Below are positions 1 to 13,056 of a DNA stretch of 64,000 bases, in pieces. Location: positions 25,458,495 to 25,522,494 of the forward strand of contig NC_090187.1 of NCBI RefSeq assembly GCF_024679245.1, in the 5' to 3' direction. The number at the start of each line of letters is the position of its first letter. The first letter of the stretch is position 1. The notes under the pieces are model-generated. The model did not search any database and was not told the DNA's origin. It worked only from the letters and a program-made list of their open reading frames with translations. Made by a program: the position numbers and the translations under genes. The stretch is from Pseudorasbora parva (Eukaryota > Chordata > Actinopteri > Cypriniformes > Gobionidae).

Positions 1-695
1 GTCGTCATGCGAAAACGGCCTTTTAGGCGTACATAAAGCAGATGAGCGCGATATCCCGTAGTCATATGTTGAACCTCGTTTCCCTTCTTCTGGAAACAGT
101 AGTTATATGCATAACTCATTGATGGTTTCACATGCAATCCAAATCATGAATCGATACGCTGATTCATAATGGTTTGAAGCTTTGTTTTAAAATCGGCCCA
201 TCACTATATAAGTCGTTATTTAGGTTTTTTTTTGCGCACAAAAACTATCCTCGTTGCTTCATAAAATTATTAAAATTATATAAATATAACATTAATGACA
301 GAATTTTCATTTTGGGTGAACTAACCCTTGAAGGCTATGTGATTATGTTGTATATAATCATTTAATGCATGGCTAGCCATGGATTATCCTGCTTATACCT
401 TGGTTATTTGCCAAGTTAAAAACAAGTTAAAGCTGTAACTGATGTTTACAATGTAATTTTTATCAGATGGGTTAAAATGACGGTTGTTTCCGCTTTAAAT
501 AGAGCCATTAAAATGTTTTTATATGAACAAATTATCACATTTATTTAAATTCATTATAAAAAGAGAGAGAGAACTGAAAGAGAAAGATCAGAGAGAGAGA
601 GAGAGAGAGAGAGATGCGTGCCCTCGTTGGCCTATAGGCTACATGTTCGCTAAATACTTAAAGGTTTTGTTCACCCAAAAATGAAATTTATGTCA
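1..695. repeat. Spacer with fragments of dispersed cyprinid repeats
   Basis: I see no gene here. Around 160-325 lies one arm of a common dispersed repeat: a segment reading like 'ttcataatggtttgaagctt', then 'actatcctcgttgcttcata', then the mirror of the widespread end 'gggttagttcacccaaaaat'. The same end sequence recurs near 666-690. A short GA microsatellite is at about 591-614. The same repeat family appears more completely at 23078-23816. Confidence 0.5.
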
Positions 696-699
696 TTAA

Positions 700-1913
700 A
701 GGGGGGGGTGAAATGCTGTTTCATGCATACTGAGCTTTTTACACTGTTAAAGACTTGGATTCCCATCCTAAACATAGACAAAGTTTTAAAAAACTAATAT
801 TGGGTGTTTGATGGAGTATTTCTGTGTTAAAAATACTCCTTCCGGTTTCTCACAAGTTTTCGGGGAGTTTTTTTTCGAGTATGGCTCGGCTCGACGTTAA
901 TAGAGCGGAAGGTCCTTGTATGGGCCGTATGGGCTCGCTCGCATTCGCGCGTGCGTGACTAGAGCGAGAGAGGAAATGCACGCCCGTAAACACTCGCTCA
1001 GCTGCAGATCCACTCGTCCGTGAACACTTATGTCGCGTGCCGCGCTCCACTTTATTCCTATGGGTGACATCAAGCGACTTCAACGCTTCAGCACAGCATT
1101 CCCGGAAGGATTTGAACGGAGAAATGACGGGAAGCTTCACAACATCGCTTCAGTCGCGTCGCAAAGTGGATCTCCACCGTTCACTGCTGTCAGGACTTCA
1201 CCAAATCATACCAAAGAAGTGTGTTTTTGACGGAGCGGTCCCAGCGATAATGGTTCGGTCCTGCTTTGGAAGCAGCCGGTGAGTAAAACTGCTTTAAATG
1301 TCTATGCTGTTTGGCTATCGTCACGTGAGTAAACATCAGTAAACGACACGATCGCGTGCTTCGTCATTCAAATGGGCTAACAGTCCGTTGTTCTATGTAT
1401 AACGTTACACTAGTCTGACGAGCAAAACCGTTTTGCTTGCTACTGCTAAGGTTTAGTCGCATACAATAGTCCATAAACCGAATCATGTCCTCATAAACTG
1501 TGAGTAAACACACACAAATGTTGACAGGCCACTAAATACAGTACATACCACAGAGACGGACGTCCTGCTGTTGCTGTTTCTCCTGTTCAATTTATTTCAG
1601 CCTCCGAATGTGATTCTGGATCATATATCTATTTAGCTGAGATGGATAGCCATGGGTTTCTCCAATCTCCACGCTTGAGGACGTCACCGCTTTTGCGTCG
1701 TCATTCTTTAGCTCCGCCCACACGATATGCCTCCAGGCGCTCGGTTTTTTCCGGAAAGACTCGGCACAGGTCATATTTCTTTTATAAATATAATAAAACT
1801 AAAGACTTTTCGGAGATATGAAGGATGCAATACAACTCTATAGGTAGGCTACTCAAGATTGACATGAGATTGACTGAAACTGAGACTGTGTGAGGTTGTG
1901 TTTCACCCCCCCT
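700..1913. mobile_element. TTAA-flanked DNA element with G-rich inverted ends, transposase lost
   Basis: The left end reads TTAA then AGGGGGGGGTGAAA. The right end reads TTTCACCCCCCCTC then TAA, so the tips are inverted repeats next to a TTAA-like target (the right copy has decayed to CTAA). The interior has no long open frame. The layout resembles teleost Kolobok-like elements, which target TTAA and encode THAP-domain transposases. This family assignment is from memory of related fish repeats, not from an intact protein here. The short open frames at 1030-1282 are debris of this element. Confidence 0.6.
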
Positions 1914-2544
1914 CTAATGATTATTAAATGGATTTATTAAAATGATTTATGAATGACAGGCAACACTGACAGTGACAAGGTACTCTTTATTTTATTTTTA
2001 TTTTTTTTAAACAGTTTGAAATTTCGTTTTTGGTTACTTATGTTTATAGTGGCGGATTAATTTCGAACTGTAATCAAACTGACTTTTACTGCACACCTTC
2101 CAGCCAATCAGAATCGAGTATTTAAACAGACCATGGTATAAAAATATACAAAACAAAAGTTTACAGCTGTGCATTTGCCGTATCCTGACCTCTCACTGCC
2201 TGTAATCTGATTTGCTTCACAAAAGCGCTCTTGTGTGTGAGAGAGACTGAAAGAAATGTTTGTGAAATTTTAACTCATTGATGTCACGTGAAAATCAACA
2301 GGCGTGCAAGACAGAGTCCGATTCCTCTAACTTACATGCAACTCCTGGATTTAAGATATGACAGTTACAGACGGCAAAACCTGGGAATCTACAGCATAAA
2401 ACTTTCTGCAAGCATCTTTGTGGATCTGGGCAGCTGAGATTTATCTGTTGAAGTGAGTGGAACTAAACGAACTATAATTTACTGAGTAAACTAACTATAT
2501 CTTGATAGGCTCTCGGAATCTTCATCTGGTCTTGAAAGGCCATC

Positions 2545-5500
2545 ATGATGTTTTATGGTACATTGATTGTGGTTATGCTAATTTCACGTATGGCAATTGT
2601 CAGAGGAAAACAAGAAAGTGAAACTCAACAAAAAGGCTTTTCTGTGCACACAACTGGGACTCGGACCATGATGTTTAACATACCAAACACTGAACAAAAG
2701 GAAATACATGAGAGCTTGGATGATATTTTTCTAGATGAGTCTTTAAACTTGCTCAAGAGCATAACATTTTATGATAATGCTGATGATTTTTCAAGAAACA
2801 CCGTGGCTGAATCAAGTGACATGCATTCAGCAGCTGATTCCATAACAACCAGTACTGCATGTAATGAAATGAACTGTGATGATGATAATATTGTACACAA
2901 GGAACCTGAGATAGATATTACTGAGGACTTGAAAAAAGTGGGATGTGATGGTGAATGCATAATTAATTCACTGGATCATACCTCTGATGGCCCTGATGAC
3001 ACGGCTAGTGAAGATCCAGTGGTCATCACACATCTTGGGCGAGTTCGAGGCCGTACTTTGGACAAAGCTTACGTGTTTTATGGCATTCCGTATGCTGACC
3101 CTCCTGTGGGAGATAAACGCTGGACTCCTCCTTCACCTGTGTCACCTTGGTCGTACACGTATGATGCCACATTTCCCCGTCCCGCGTGCATGCAGGTGTG
3201 TGCTGGAGAGTTCTCTAGGATGTGTCCTCCAAAGGTATGCAACATTCTAATCATGACACATCTTAAAACCATCCACCTATTAAAAATGAAATACAGTAAA
3301 TTATAATAATTATGCAATTATAGTATGCATCACATACATATTTTCAATGCCATGAAGGAATGCATGGTGCACCCACAAAATATTCAGTGGTAAAGGTGAT
3401 CATGTTTAAGGTTAAAGTTTTTTTTTTTAATGATTGAACTTAATTATGTCATTCATTCTGCACTGTTTGTGCAATATGGACATATAGGGACCCGAATATA
3501 AGCTCTAATGACTTGCGCCTGTTAACATCCATCTAGCAGTACCCTAGCAACCATATTGCAAAATGCTAAGAAACACTCAGAGCTTGTCAGCAATAGCATA
3601 GCAACTAGCCTACCTAGAAATCACACTACAACATGCTAAGAAACACTCAGAACACTTTAGCAACCACATAGCAAACCCTGACAATAATCCATTAATGCCC
3701 TGGATACCACACTGCAACATGCTAAAACCAGTCAAAAAAACTTTAGCAACCGCATTGCTATGCCCTAGCAACAATCTAGCAATGCCCTAGCAACCATATT
3801 CCAACATGCAAAAATCAGCCAAAACACTTAAGCAACCACATAGCAACACCCTGGCAACAATTTTTCAATGCCCTAGCAACCAAATTCCAACATGCTAAGA
3901 AACACTCAGAACACTTTAGCAACCACATAGCAAAAAAAAAAAACCTGTAAACAATCTAAAAATGCTTTAGCAATCACACTTCAGCCTGCTAAAAACAATC
4001 AAAAAACTTTTTACTACTGATTAGAAACCACACTTGAACATGCTAAAAACTCTCCGAACATTTTATCAAACACGCATCCTGACAACAATCTAGCAATGAG
4101 CTAGCAATCACATTCCAACATGCTAAAACTCAGAACACATAGCAATGCCCTGAGAACAATCTAGCAATGCCCTAGCAACCACAATACAACATGCTAAAAA
4201 CAATTAGAACACTTTAGCAACCACACTGCAACACCCTGACAACAATCTAGCAATGCCCTAGCAACCACATTTTCAAATTCGAAGAAACACTCAGAACACT
4301 TTCGCAACAACATAACACCCTGACAACAATCTAGCAATGCCTTCGCAACCACATCCCAAAATTCTAAGAAACACACTTTAGCAACCACATAATAACACAC
4401 ATTAATGGGTGTGTGTATCAATCTAAGAAATGATTCTTACTGCTGGTGTGAATGTGAATCTGCATTTACTGTACACAGGTTAGCGAGGACTGCCTATATC
4501 TAAATGTGTTTGTACCTGTGACCGTCAACCTGTCGTTGCCGATAGTAACAGCCCTACCAGTGATGGTGTGGATTCATGGCGGTGACTTTATTGCTGGTTC
4601 TGCCTCTAAACCTCTGTACGATGGCCGCTTCATCAGTAATTATAGCAACACAGTGGTTGTAAACATGGAATATCGTCTTGGTTAGTGAAAAAGCATTTCA
4701 ATTTCCATATTGTTGTATGTGCTGACATCTGAATGAGCAAGTTTGTAAGATGTTGTGGTCAATGTTTAGGTGCATTTGGCTTCTTAGTCACAGGCAAAGA
4801 TCCCGACAGCTCTGCTGTGGGGAATTATGGGATTCTAGACCAGCAGGCAGCATTGCGCTGGGTCCAAGAAAACATTGCTGCTTTTGGAGGAAACCCAAAT
4901 AAGGTATCAGAGCGCATGGGGGAGGATGAATGACGACAGTGTGAACATCTAATTACTGTATATATATTCGCATGTGTGTAGGTTACACTGTTTGGCGAGA
5001 GTGCTGGAGCCCAATCAGTGTGTCTTCATCTGATGATGGAGAGCAGTGAGTCTTTGTTTAGACATGCAGCCATACAGAGTTTACCATTCTCTTTACCACT
5101 GAAAACCAGGTAAAGCACACATAAAACACTCTTAACCTCTTTCCCAAAACTTTGTCAGCTGCCTGGAGCCAATGAATTTGACAATTAAATGTTGGGTTAT
5201 AATACAGTTCTTTCATCAATGAATAACTACACAGAAACAAATGAGTAACACAATATCAACACTCTAGTAACTAGTATTAACTACCAAGAAACTCTGTTTA
5301 ATGAATTATTAAATAATAGCACTTAGGGGTTGTGTCAGTTCTGCTGTACTTTTTACTAGGTTTTGGAACAGTGAACTTGAGGGCCAGCTCCATAGTCTTA
5401 CAAGTTAGTCATCACATTTGTTTCTTTAAACTTGTTCATGCCAAAAAGTAAGACTGATTGCCCCTTGACTAACTGCTAGTTGGTCATACTAGTAGGCCTA

Positions 5501-8500
5501 CTTAAGACAATATTGGCTATGTGTATGCAACTGGACCCTGATTTCACTAAGTCCAACCAACCAAACAGATTTGAGAGGACAAGTTTACAGTTTAGGCTGG
5601 CAACAAGGGTTAGCTGCTTCTATGCCAGCATTATTCACCTATCATTTCCCTCTGATTTTAGGGATAAGTTGTCGGTTGTTGGAAATTTTGTTCCGGGATC
5701 AATAAAATATGTTGTTCCAGGAACATGTCTTACTTGGCAAAATCACTGTTTTGCAACAGAGCCATAGCCTCCTGAAATGATACAGAAATGATGATAATAA
5801 TGTTGTTTATGTTGTAGATGGGATGCTGTGAAATTGGGCTGGGATTTTGCTAAACAAACTAATTGCTCAGCATTTGATCTTCCCTGCCTGCGCTCTCTCA
5901 GTTCACATGTTGTACTCAACGCCCAGGTTAAATCAGGTATACGTACTTACATCAGTGTTGTTAAATAAAACGATTAAAAATCCATTTCATTCATTGAAAT
6001 AAAATTGAAATAATTTAAAATATAAAATATTAGAAATGTTGCCTTGGTTAAAGAAGGGTTAACTAATACTAAAACCATTTGAAAAAAAAAAAATACTTAA
6101 AATAAATTTTAAATGTAATATTATAATGTTTAAAATATGAAAACTTCTTTAATTTTAGCTAATAGTTTCCATAATTTGATCCATGATGGTTGAACTCTGT
6201 GTTGTTAGTTTGGAACATATTATCGGTAGTCAGATTCCTGGATTAAGCCAGGTTCCTGGATAAAGTGATCCACTGAAGTGGGGAAGTGAACCCGAGGTTA
6301 ACCCGAAGGTCAAGGACCAAATTAAAGGAACTGTATGTAAGAAATGTATTTCAATTAATCATAAAATGTAACTAGACATTAAAGGGGTACTTCAGCGCTG
6401 GGAAGATGAATCTGTATTTAAACTGGGTAATTAATGTAGTAGAAATGTGAAATTATTTTTGAATTTGGTTCTTTCTAGACTGAGAAAAGACAGAAAATTT
6501 ATTTTTGTCTCCTGGGCATGAAAGATTACAATTCCCAGAATGCTTTGCTGCCCTGTGAGGCCACTCCCAAAGCCACCGCTACTGAATCACTTTTACTTTC
6601 CCACCACCATGTTCATCTTCATAAAATCAGTTCAGTTAGAGAACAGACACTACAATTAAAAACTGAAAGTGTCTGTTCAATATATTGCGATTTAGCCGCT
6701 GAGGAAGTGTCAGCACAAACGCAGCAGGAGTCAGATTACAAGCATCGTGATGAGCTGAATGAGCTCTTGTGATGAGAGCTGAGGTAAACGCGTCCACGCT
6801 CGCGGCAGTAGTCAGCTCTGCTGACTGTAGTCTTTGCCGTCTGGCCTAACATTTTACCGATGATGCAAATCGACGATATTTGCGTCACCGGATTAATTTT
6901 TCCAGAAATAAAATGCATAAATCTCTCTTCTCAGGGGGATATGAGAGGCGGGAGCGCGATCATTCGAATATACTCCAGGGTTTCTACTGATAGAAAGCCA
7001 TATGCTAATCGCTGAAGTAACCCTTTAAGAAATCATGTTAATTTCAAATACTTATATCACTGACAAAAGTAGTCCGGCGAAGGATATTGTCATTTAAAGG
7101 TTGTTGTTGCAGCCCTCAACTGATGTTGATGTTGACATGTTGTATTCTGAAGCTCCACCCTCCACCTATCGACCAATCACAAAGTCAGTAGTGTTTCAGC
7201 ATCTGGGTTGCTAGCTCTGCTCTAGTTACCACAGATTCAGCTACAAACGTTCCTGCAGCTTATCTGGCAACCTCGAGTCAGGGGGGAGGGGGAGAGAGGA
7301 TACACAAGTGATTCTTACATACACTTCCTTTAAACAAGAGCACCCCTTGAGTGCAGCCTAGAGCTCCCCTGTCCAATTTCAGGTGAAATTTTTGACCTTT
7401 CTGGAGACGTCTAGATTGTAATATAGGTGTGACTAGCTAATTCAAAATATTATTAAATATTAGTATAATATTGAAATAACACTGACTCATACAGGTTAAA
7501 TACAGACACAAAATTATGGGGGTTGTATCACCCTGATTGGGTTTATTTTATTTATCCCTCTACAGCTATTTGACAAATAAATAAATAAATACATGTTTAT
7601 GTTAATTTATGCTGAAATTATTTATCATGTGAACAAAAGCATATAGTGTGATTTTTTTTTTTTTCTGGGTTGACATTCAAATTAACAATTTAGTGAGCAT
7701 TATATAAAAATGTAATGCATAGTATCCAGATTGGTCAATTAGAATCATGAATTCCAGGGAGCCATGTAATAAATGCATACATCAGACAAAAATATAAGAC
7801 ATCAGACATATACAAACACTGAAATAATTCAATTACAATCTAATTTTGTCTTTTGAAGGTTCTAAGATCATCAACCCCTTCCATTTCCTCGAGGTATTTG
7901 AGACATGGGGGCCATTCATTGATGGAGAGCTTATCCAGGAACAGCCAATTACAGCCTTCCAAACAGGCAACTGGCAGAGTTACAAGCCTGTTATACTAGG
8001 TTTCTGATACTTTCTACATAAACTCTAACAACATCATCAGCATATTCTAGTTTGAATACAAGTTAAGCTGTGACACATAGATCTTTATTAATTTAGAACA
8101 CTCTAAAAAATGCTGGGTTAAAAATGGACAAACTCAGAAATTGGGTTGTTTGAAAGGGTCCATTCACTGGGTTCAAACAACCCAATTTCTGAGTTTGTCC
8201 ATTTTCAACCCAACTTGGGTTGTTTTTAACCCAGCATTTTTTAGAGTGACTATAACTGCTATGGGACAAATATAACCAAAGCTAACCTTGAATTTAACCC
8301 GGGATATTTTATGAGATTTGCATTTTTTACCTTTGTGTGTTTTTGTCTGGTCTGCACTGTAGGTACAACCTCTGAGGAGGGCTTGACCTTTGTGTACGGC
8401 GTTTTCAACCAGTCCGTGTCAGTGCTGGAATGTGTGCTGTATACTGTCGCCATTTTTAAGCAACATGCGTTCAGAATTCTGCACAAATACATTCCTTTCT

Positions 8501-9091
8501 ACCGAAACCAGGACAGACGAGTAATGCTTTCACAAGTAAGACTTCAGCATTCTACATAGATAAACAACTGCAAGAGGAACAGCATAAGACAGAGATTAGA
8601 CATTATGAGTTCTTATAATTTCGGGGCTTTTTTTGCAGATTGTGACAGATTATGTGTTTCTGTGTCCGGCTCGATGGTCTGCTCGTTCTGGAGTAAGTGT
8701 TGGCGGATCTGTTTGGTTGTATGTATTTGACCACGCTCCATCTGATCCCAACATATGGGCTGGGCTTCCATTCTGCTACAATCATACCTGCCATGGGGCG
8801 GAGCTTCCCTTTCTGTTTGACTCCGCCCCCAGCACTAACTTCACACTTACACCTCAAGAGAGCCTTCTGGCCAATCGAATGGCGTGCTACTGGGGAGCGT
8901 TTGCCCACACGGGAGACCCAAATTCTCGAAGTGAACAGACGAGTTTCTGCAGAAAGCAGAGGCTTGCTGTTTGGCCACGGTACACGGCTTCAGAGGGCTG
9001 GCCCATCCTGAACCTGACTTTACAGTCACACCCACAACACGGGGACAGGGATCATTTCTGTGACTTCTGGGACCGGCTGGACATCTATTGA
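2545..9091 (+). CDS. Secreted cholinesterase/carboxylesterase-family hydrolase with long acidic N-terminal extension
   Basis: Eight coding exons: 2545-3234, 4479-4680, 4770-4903, 4982-5109, 5818-5936, 7859-7999, 8363-8535 and 8639-9091. All have GT-AG borders and the frame closes to 679 aa. The product starts with a signal-like hydrophobic segment (residues 3-18). A roughly 135-residue Asp/Glu/Ser/Thr-rich stretch of no known domain follows, and the alpha/beta-hydrolase domain begins near residue 158. The triad is complete: Ser349 in FGESAG, Glu476 or Glu477 in TSEEG, and His581 in CHGAEL. The oxyanion-hole motif WIHGGDF and the SEDCLYLNV motif are present. There is no GPI signal or ER-retention HxEL at the end (last residues DRLDIY), so secretion is likely. 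It resembles fish proteins annotated 'cAMP-regulated D2 protein-like'. The substrate is unknown. Of two adjacent ATGs, the first is used here. Confidence 0.88.
3515..4400. repeat. Degenerate minisatellite in esterase intron 1
   Basis: The stretch repeats variants of 'agcaaccacatagcaacacc', 'ctgacaacaatctagcaatg' and 'aacatgctaaaaacactcag' about ten times, with a unit near 80 bp that drifts in length. It fills most of the first esterase intron. No coding potential is seen on either strand; the 75-aa open frame inside it is a by-product of the repeat. Confidence 0.8.
6326..7329. mobile_element. TTAA-flanked element (family A, copy 1), interrupted by a second element
   Basis: The ends are inverted copies: AGGAACTGTATGTAAGAA on the left and its complement on the right, each next to TTAA (6322-6325 and 7330-7333). 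A second, shorter copy lies at 34618-34928. Aligning the two shows that the sequence 6383-7024 was inserted into copy 1 only. The element sits in the intron between esterase exons 5 and 6. Confidence 0.75.
6383..7024. mobile_element. Nested TTAA-targeting element with AGGGGTACTTCAGCG ends
   Basis: The terminal inverted repeat is AGGGGTACTTCAGCG on the left and AGGGTTACTTCAGCG read inward from the right. It is flanked by duplicated TTAA at 6379-6382 and 7025-7028. Copy 2 of the host repeat (around 34675-34700) carries a single TTAA at this point, which is a true empty site. No transposase is encoded, so it is non-autonomous. Confidence 0.8.
8099..8248. mobile_element. Snapback MITE
   Basis: A 150-bp near-perfect hairpin. 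The left end CACTCTAAAAAATGCTGGGT and the right end are exact complements. Inside, 'gacaaactcagaaattgggt' is mirrored about 60 bp downstream. It lies in the esterase intron just before exon 7. This is a very common short inverted-repeat element in cyprinid genomes. Confidence 0.85.
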
Positions 9092-9229
9092 GACATCTAA
9101 GACACACAACATCATGGCTCTGACCACATCTGTCTAATATATAAATCAATTTTGACAAACTTTTGCATCTACTCGTACATATAATCAGTGACAGGACCAG
9201 TAGGTTAACAAGATATTATTTTTAAAGTA

Positions 9230-10857
9230 CAGTATTGTTCAAAATAATAGCAGTGAAATGTGACTAACCAGAATAATCAAGGTTTTTAGTATATTTTTTA
9301 TTGCTACGTGGCAAACAAGTTACCAGTAGGTTCAGTAGATTGTCAGAAAACAAACAAGACCCAGCATTCATGATATGCACGCTCTTAAGGCTGCGCAATT
9401 GGGCAATGAGTTGAAAGGGGTGTGTTCAAAAAAATAGCAGTGTCTACCTTTGACTGTACAAACTCAAAACTATTTTGTACAAACATTTTTTTTTTCTGGG
9501 ATTTAGCAATCCTGTGAATCACTAAACTAATATTTAGTTGTATGACCACAGTTTTTTAAAATTACTTGACATCTGTGTGGCATGGAGTCAACCAACTTGT
9601 GGCACCTCTCAGCTGTTATTCCACTCCATGATTCTTTAACAACATTCCACAATTCATTCACATTTCTTGGTTTTGCTTCAGAAACAGCATTTTTGATATC
9701 ACCCCACAAGTTCTCAATTGGATTAAGGTCTGGAGATTGGGCTGGCCACTCCATAACATTAATTTTGTTGGTTTGGAACCAAGACTTTGCCCGTTTACTA
9801 GTGTGTTTTGGGTCATTGTCTTGTTGAAACAACCATTTCAAGGGCATGTCCTCTTCAGCATAGGGCAACATGACCTCTTCAAGTATTTTAACATATGCAA
9901 ACTGATCCATGATCCCTGGTATGCGATAAATAGGCCCAACACCATAGTAGGAGAAACATGCCCATATCATGATGCTCTCACCTCCATGCTTCACTGTCTT
10001 CACTGTGTACTGTGGCTTGAATTCAGAGTTTGGGGGTCGTCTCACAAACTGCCTGTGGCCCTTGGACCCAAAAAGAACAATTTTACTCTCATCAGTCCAC
10101 AAAATGTTCCTCCATTTCTCTTTAGGCCAGTTGATGTGTTCTTTGGCAAATTGTAACCTCTTCTGCACATGCCTTTTTTTTAACAGAGGGACTTTGCGGG
10201 GGATTCTTGAAAATAGATTAGCTTCACACAGACGTCTTCTAACTGTCACAGTACTTACAGGTAACTCCAGACTGTCTTTGATCATCCTGGAGGTGATCAT
10301 TGGCTGAGCCTTTGCCATTCTGGTTATTCTTCTATCCATTTTGATGGTTGTCTTCCGTTTTCTTCCACGTCTCTCTGGTTTTGCTCTCCATTTTAAGGCA
10401 TTGGAGATCATTTTAGCTGAACAGCCTATCATTTTTTGCACCTCTTTATAGGTTTTCCCCTCTCTAATCAACTTTTTAATCAAAGTACGCTGTTCTTCTG
10501 AACAATGTCTTGAACGACCCATTTTCCTCAGCTTTCAAATGCATGTTCAACAAGTGTTGGCTTCATCCTTAAATAGGGGCCACCTGATTCACACCTGTTT
10601 CTTCACAAAATTGATGACCTCAGTGATTGAATGCCACACTGCTATGTTTTTGAACACACCCCTTTCAACTAATTCAACTAATTGCCCAATTGCACAGCCT
10701 TAAGAGCGTGCATATCATGAATGCTGGGTCTCATTTGTTTTGAGAATCTACTGAACCTACTGGTAACTTGTTTGCTACGTAGCAATAAAAAAATAAACGA
10801 AAAACCTTGATTATTCTGGTTAGTCACATTGTACTGCTATTATTTTGAACAAGACTG
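9230..10857. mobile_element. Complete Tc1-like transposon with IR/DR ends
   Basis: The element is bounded by TA dinucleotides (9228-9229 and 10858-10859). The outer tips CAGTATTGTTCAAAATAATA and CAGTCTTGTTCAAAATAATA differ at one base. Each terminal inverted repeat is about 210 bp and carries a second inner copy of the same motif (about 9421-9444 and 10640-10660). This is the IR/DR arrangement known from Sleeping Beauty-type elements. One transposase gene lies inside on the minus strand. The element begins about 140 bp beyond the esterase stop codon. Confidence 0.92.
9527..10522 (-). CDS. Tc1-type DD34E transposase, uninterrupted
   Basis: A single 331-residue open frame from ATG to stop. The N-terminal part is helix-turn-helix ([20 protein letters not shown] onward), followed by an AT-hook-like GRKRK, a second helix-turn-helix, then the catalytic domain. 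The acidic triad is in place: Asp in LWTDESK, Asp in QQDNDPKHT, and Glu in NPIENLWG 34 residues after the second Asp. The length is slightly short of the 340 aa usual for Tc1 elements, but no frameshift or stop is seen. It would bind the inner and outer direct repeats of the element and insert it at TA. Activity is not shown by sequence alone. Confidence 0.93.
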   Translation of the reverse strand: MGRSRHCSEEQRTLIKKLIREGKTYKEVQKMIGCSAKMISNALKWRAKPERRGRKRKTTIKMDRRITRMAKAQPMITSRMIKDSLELPVSTVTVRRRLCEANLFSRIPRKVPLLKKRHVQKRLQFAKEHINWPKEKWRNILWTDESKIVLFGSKGHRQFVRRPPNSEFKPQYTVKTVKHGGESIMIWACFSYYGVGPIYRIPGIMDQFAYVKILEEVMLPYAEEDMPLKWLFQQDNDPKHTSKRAKSWFQTNKINVMEWPAQSPDLNPIENLWGDIKNAVSEAKPRNVNELWNVVKESWSGITAERCHKLVDSMPHRCQVILKNCGHTTKY

Positions 10858-10956
10858 TATGTAATGCAAGAATGACTTAAGCATCCATTACTTTTTTGGG
10901 GCCACTACGTTTAAACAGCAGTGTATAGAAATTACACATATTATAGGCTTGGAGGT

Positions 10957-12993
10957 TCAGTACGGCTTATGCAACTGTTCTTTGAGTGGCTTTTGAGAGC
11001 TCAGGGTTGCTTCCTCCTCTTCCTCATCATCGTCAGAGTGTGTTTGTGCGCCGGTGCGTAATGGAGAGCGGGTGTGTAAAATAGCCCCTACGCTTAAGAG
11101 TCTGTGCAAACACTGCAACACAGAAACAACAAGCTGCTGTTTACCACTGACCGACTCTAGACACGGTGGCTCACTAAATCCGAGCCCAAACTTTAAGTCC
11201 GGCAGTTCTGACCCTTGCAGTTTGGCGCGGTCCGATTGCTTAAGATCGCTTAAGAAAGATGTCTGGATATTCAAGAAGCATCTTTGATTGTGAGAGTATA
11301 AAGCTCTAGGCACACACAACAAAGCCTCTGCCAGCAGTCTACAGCACTCTGGGTCACCACAGTTACGTTCGTTCAGGAGGAAATCATGTAGCAAGAACTC
11401 AAACATGCCACCAACAGGAAGCACTCCACCTGCGCGCATAATTCCACCCCACAGGTCTTGAGTTGAAAGCGTGCTTTGTGATTGGTCCAAAGAAGGACTC
11501 TTTGATTGGTCGGCAGCCAGAACAGAGCTTTGAAACTGTTTATTAAAGCTGTCATGTATCCGAGACAGATGCTGCAGCATTGCAAACACACCTTGGCTCA
11601 CACACACAGTCTGGTCAAGCAATCCTGGTGCTGGTGCACAAAGAACAAGTGTGTGTGTATGTGAAAACGTTCCCAGACAGGCATAGCGATGCCCACCAAG
11701 TAGCACACTTCTACAGTACTTTAGCTTCACAAGGTGTTGAAGAGGTGGATGAGAGAGTGTTTCTGCTGCACTAATGTTGGAAAGGAAGTCCAGCTGGGCA
11801 GAGTCGACAAACTCAAGTAGAGCGATGTGATTCAGTCGAGCCCACTGCACCACACTTTCTGGCTGCTTCACGGATGAGAGCAGAACATGCACCTGTAAGT
11901 CTAATAAAATCAATAACTTTTGCTTCATGATGCTCTCTGTACGGTGCAGCCAGTCTTGCTGAATGGATACGGATATGTTGTCAACAAAAGAAGGCCCAAA
12001 ACTCTCATATAAAATGAGTGCTTTTACTGGTCCTTGCAGTTCAGTCCACACCGACCAATCACGAGTCACAACCAAGCCTTCGATCACCTCTGAGGCGCCA
12101 ACAGGAAGTCCTGTCACTGGCGTATGCAGTAAAGAGAAGTGCGAATGTATGAATGAGATTGTTTCAATTATGTCTTGATCTTGACAGACTTTGTGGTAGA
12201 ACTCACACAGGACTCGTTTCAGTATATCAGCCTGGCCAATCGCCACTCTTCCAGAAATATACCCGCCAATCAACAAATCAAGGATGCAACCCTCCAGTTT
12301 GTAACTATGGTGACTACAGTATAATGAGACATATGGGGTAATTTTGTGTATTATGGCATCATCCAACTCTTTCCGGCTGACAGCAAGAAGGCGATTAGCA
12401 AGATTTTGAAGGCCAGGCCCAGTCCAAGATCCTTTGCGGTGCATATGAGCAGAGTTCTGAATTCCTCGTAAAAGTGCGGCCAGCAGGAGAATAAATGACT
12501 TTGTGCCGTCTCCAGTAGCTTTAGCATGTGCACACATGCAGTCCAACACCATCCTAAAGAACAATGACAACAAAAATATACTAAATAAATCTACATCATC
12601 GTCATATTATAATTCATAATAAAAATAAACCGTCAGAATGTCAGAATTGTTCGTTTCCCTCTAGGTTGATTTAGAGGCCTAATGGTTAGAGAGTCAGACC
12701 GGTAACCTGAAGGTTTCAGTTTTGATTCTCAACGCCAGCAGGAAATGACACTGAGGTCCCCTTGTGTGTGTCCATGGTTTGCAGTGTGTGTGTTTACTAC
12801 TCACTAGTCCTAATGTGTATGCAGTGCACTAATTTGGATGGATTAAATGCAGAGGACAAATTACGTATGGTGTATGGTTTACCATAATTGGCCTTCACAT
12901 GACACTTTCATTTGCCCTAAAACCCTACATTTAATAATATTTTATTACTTCTAATTTATCTAATTCTATTTATCTCTAGAAGACAGACAGAAC

Positions 12994-13056
<63 letters not shown>

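Noticed and set aside
1030..1282. Two overlapping small proteins on + and one on - near 1 kb
   Set aside because: They lie inside the TTAA-flanked element at 700-1913, overlap in three frames and match no family.
9582..10307. Several + strand open frames of 80-140 aa
   Set aside because: They are antisense shadows of the Tc1 transposase.
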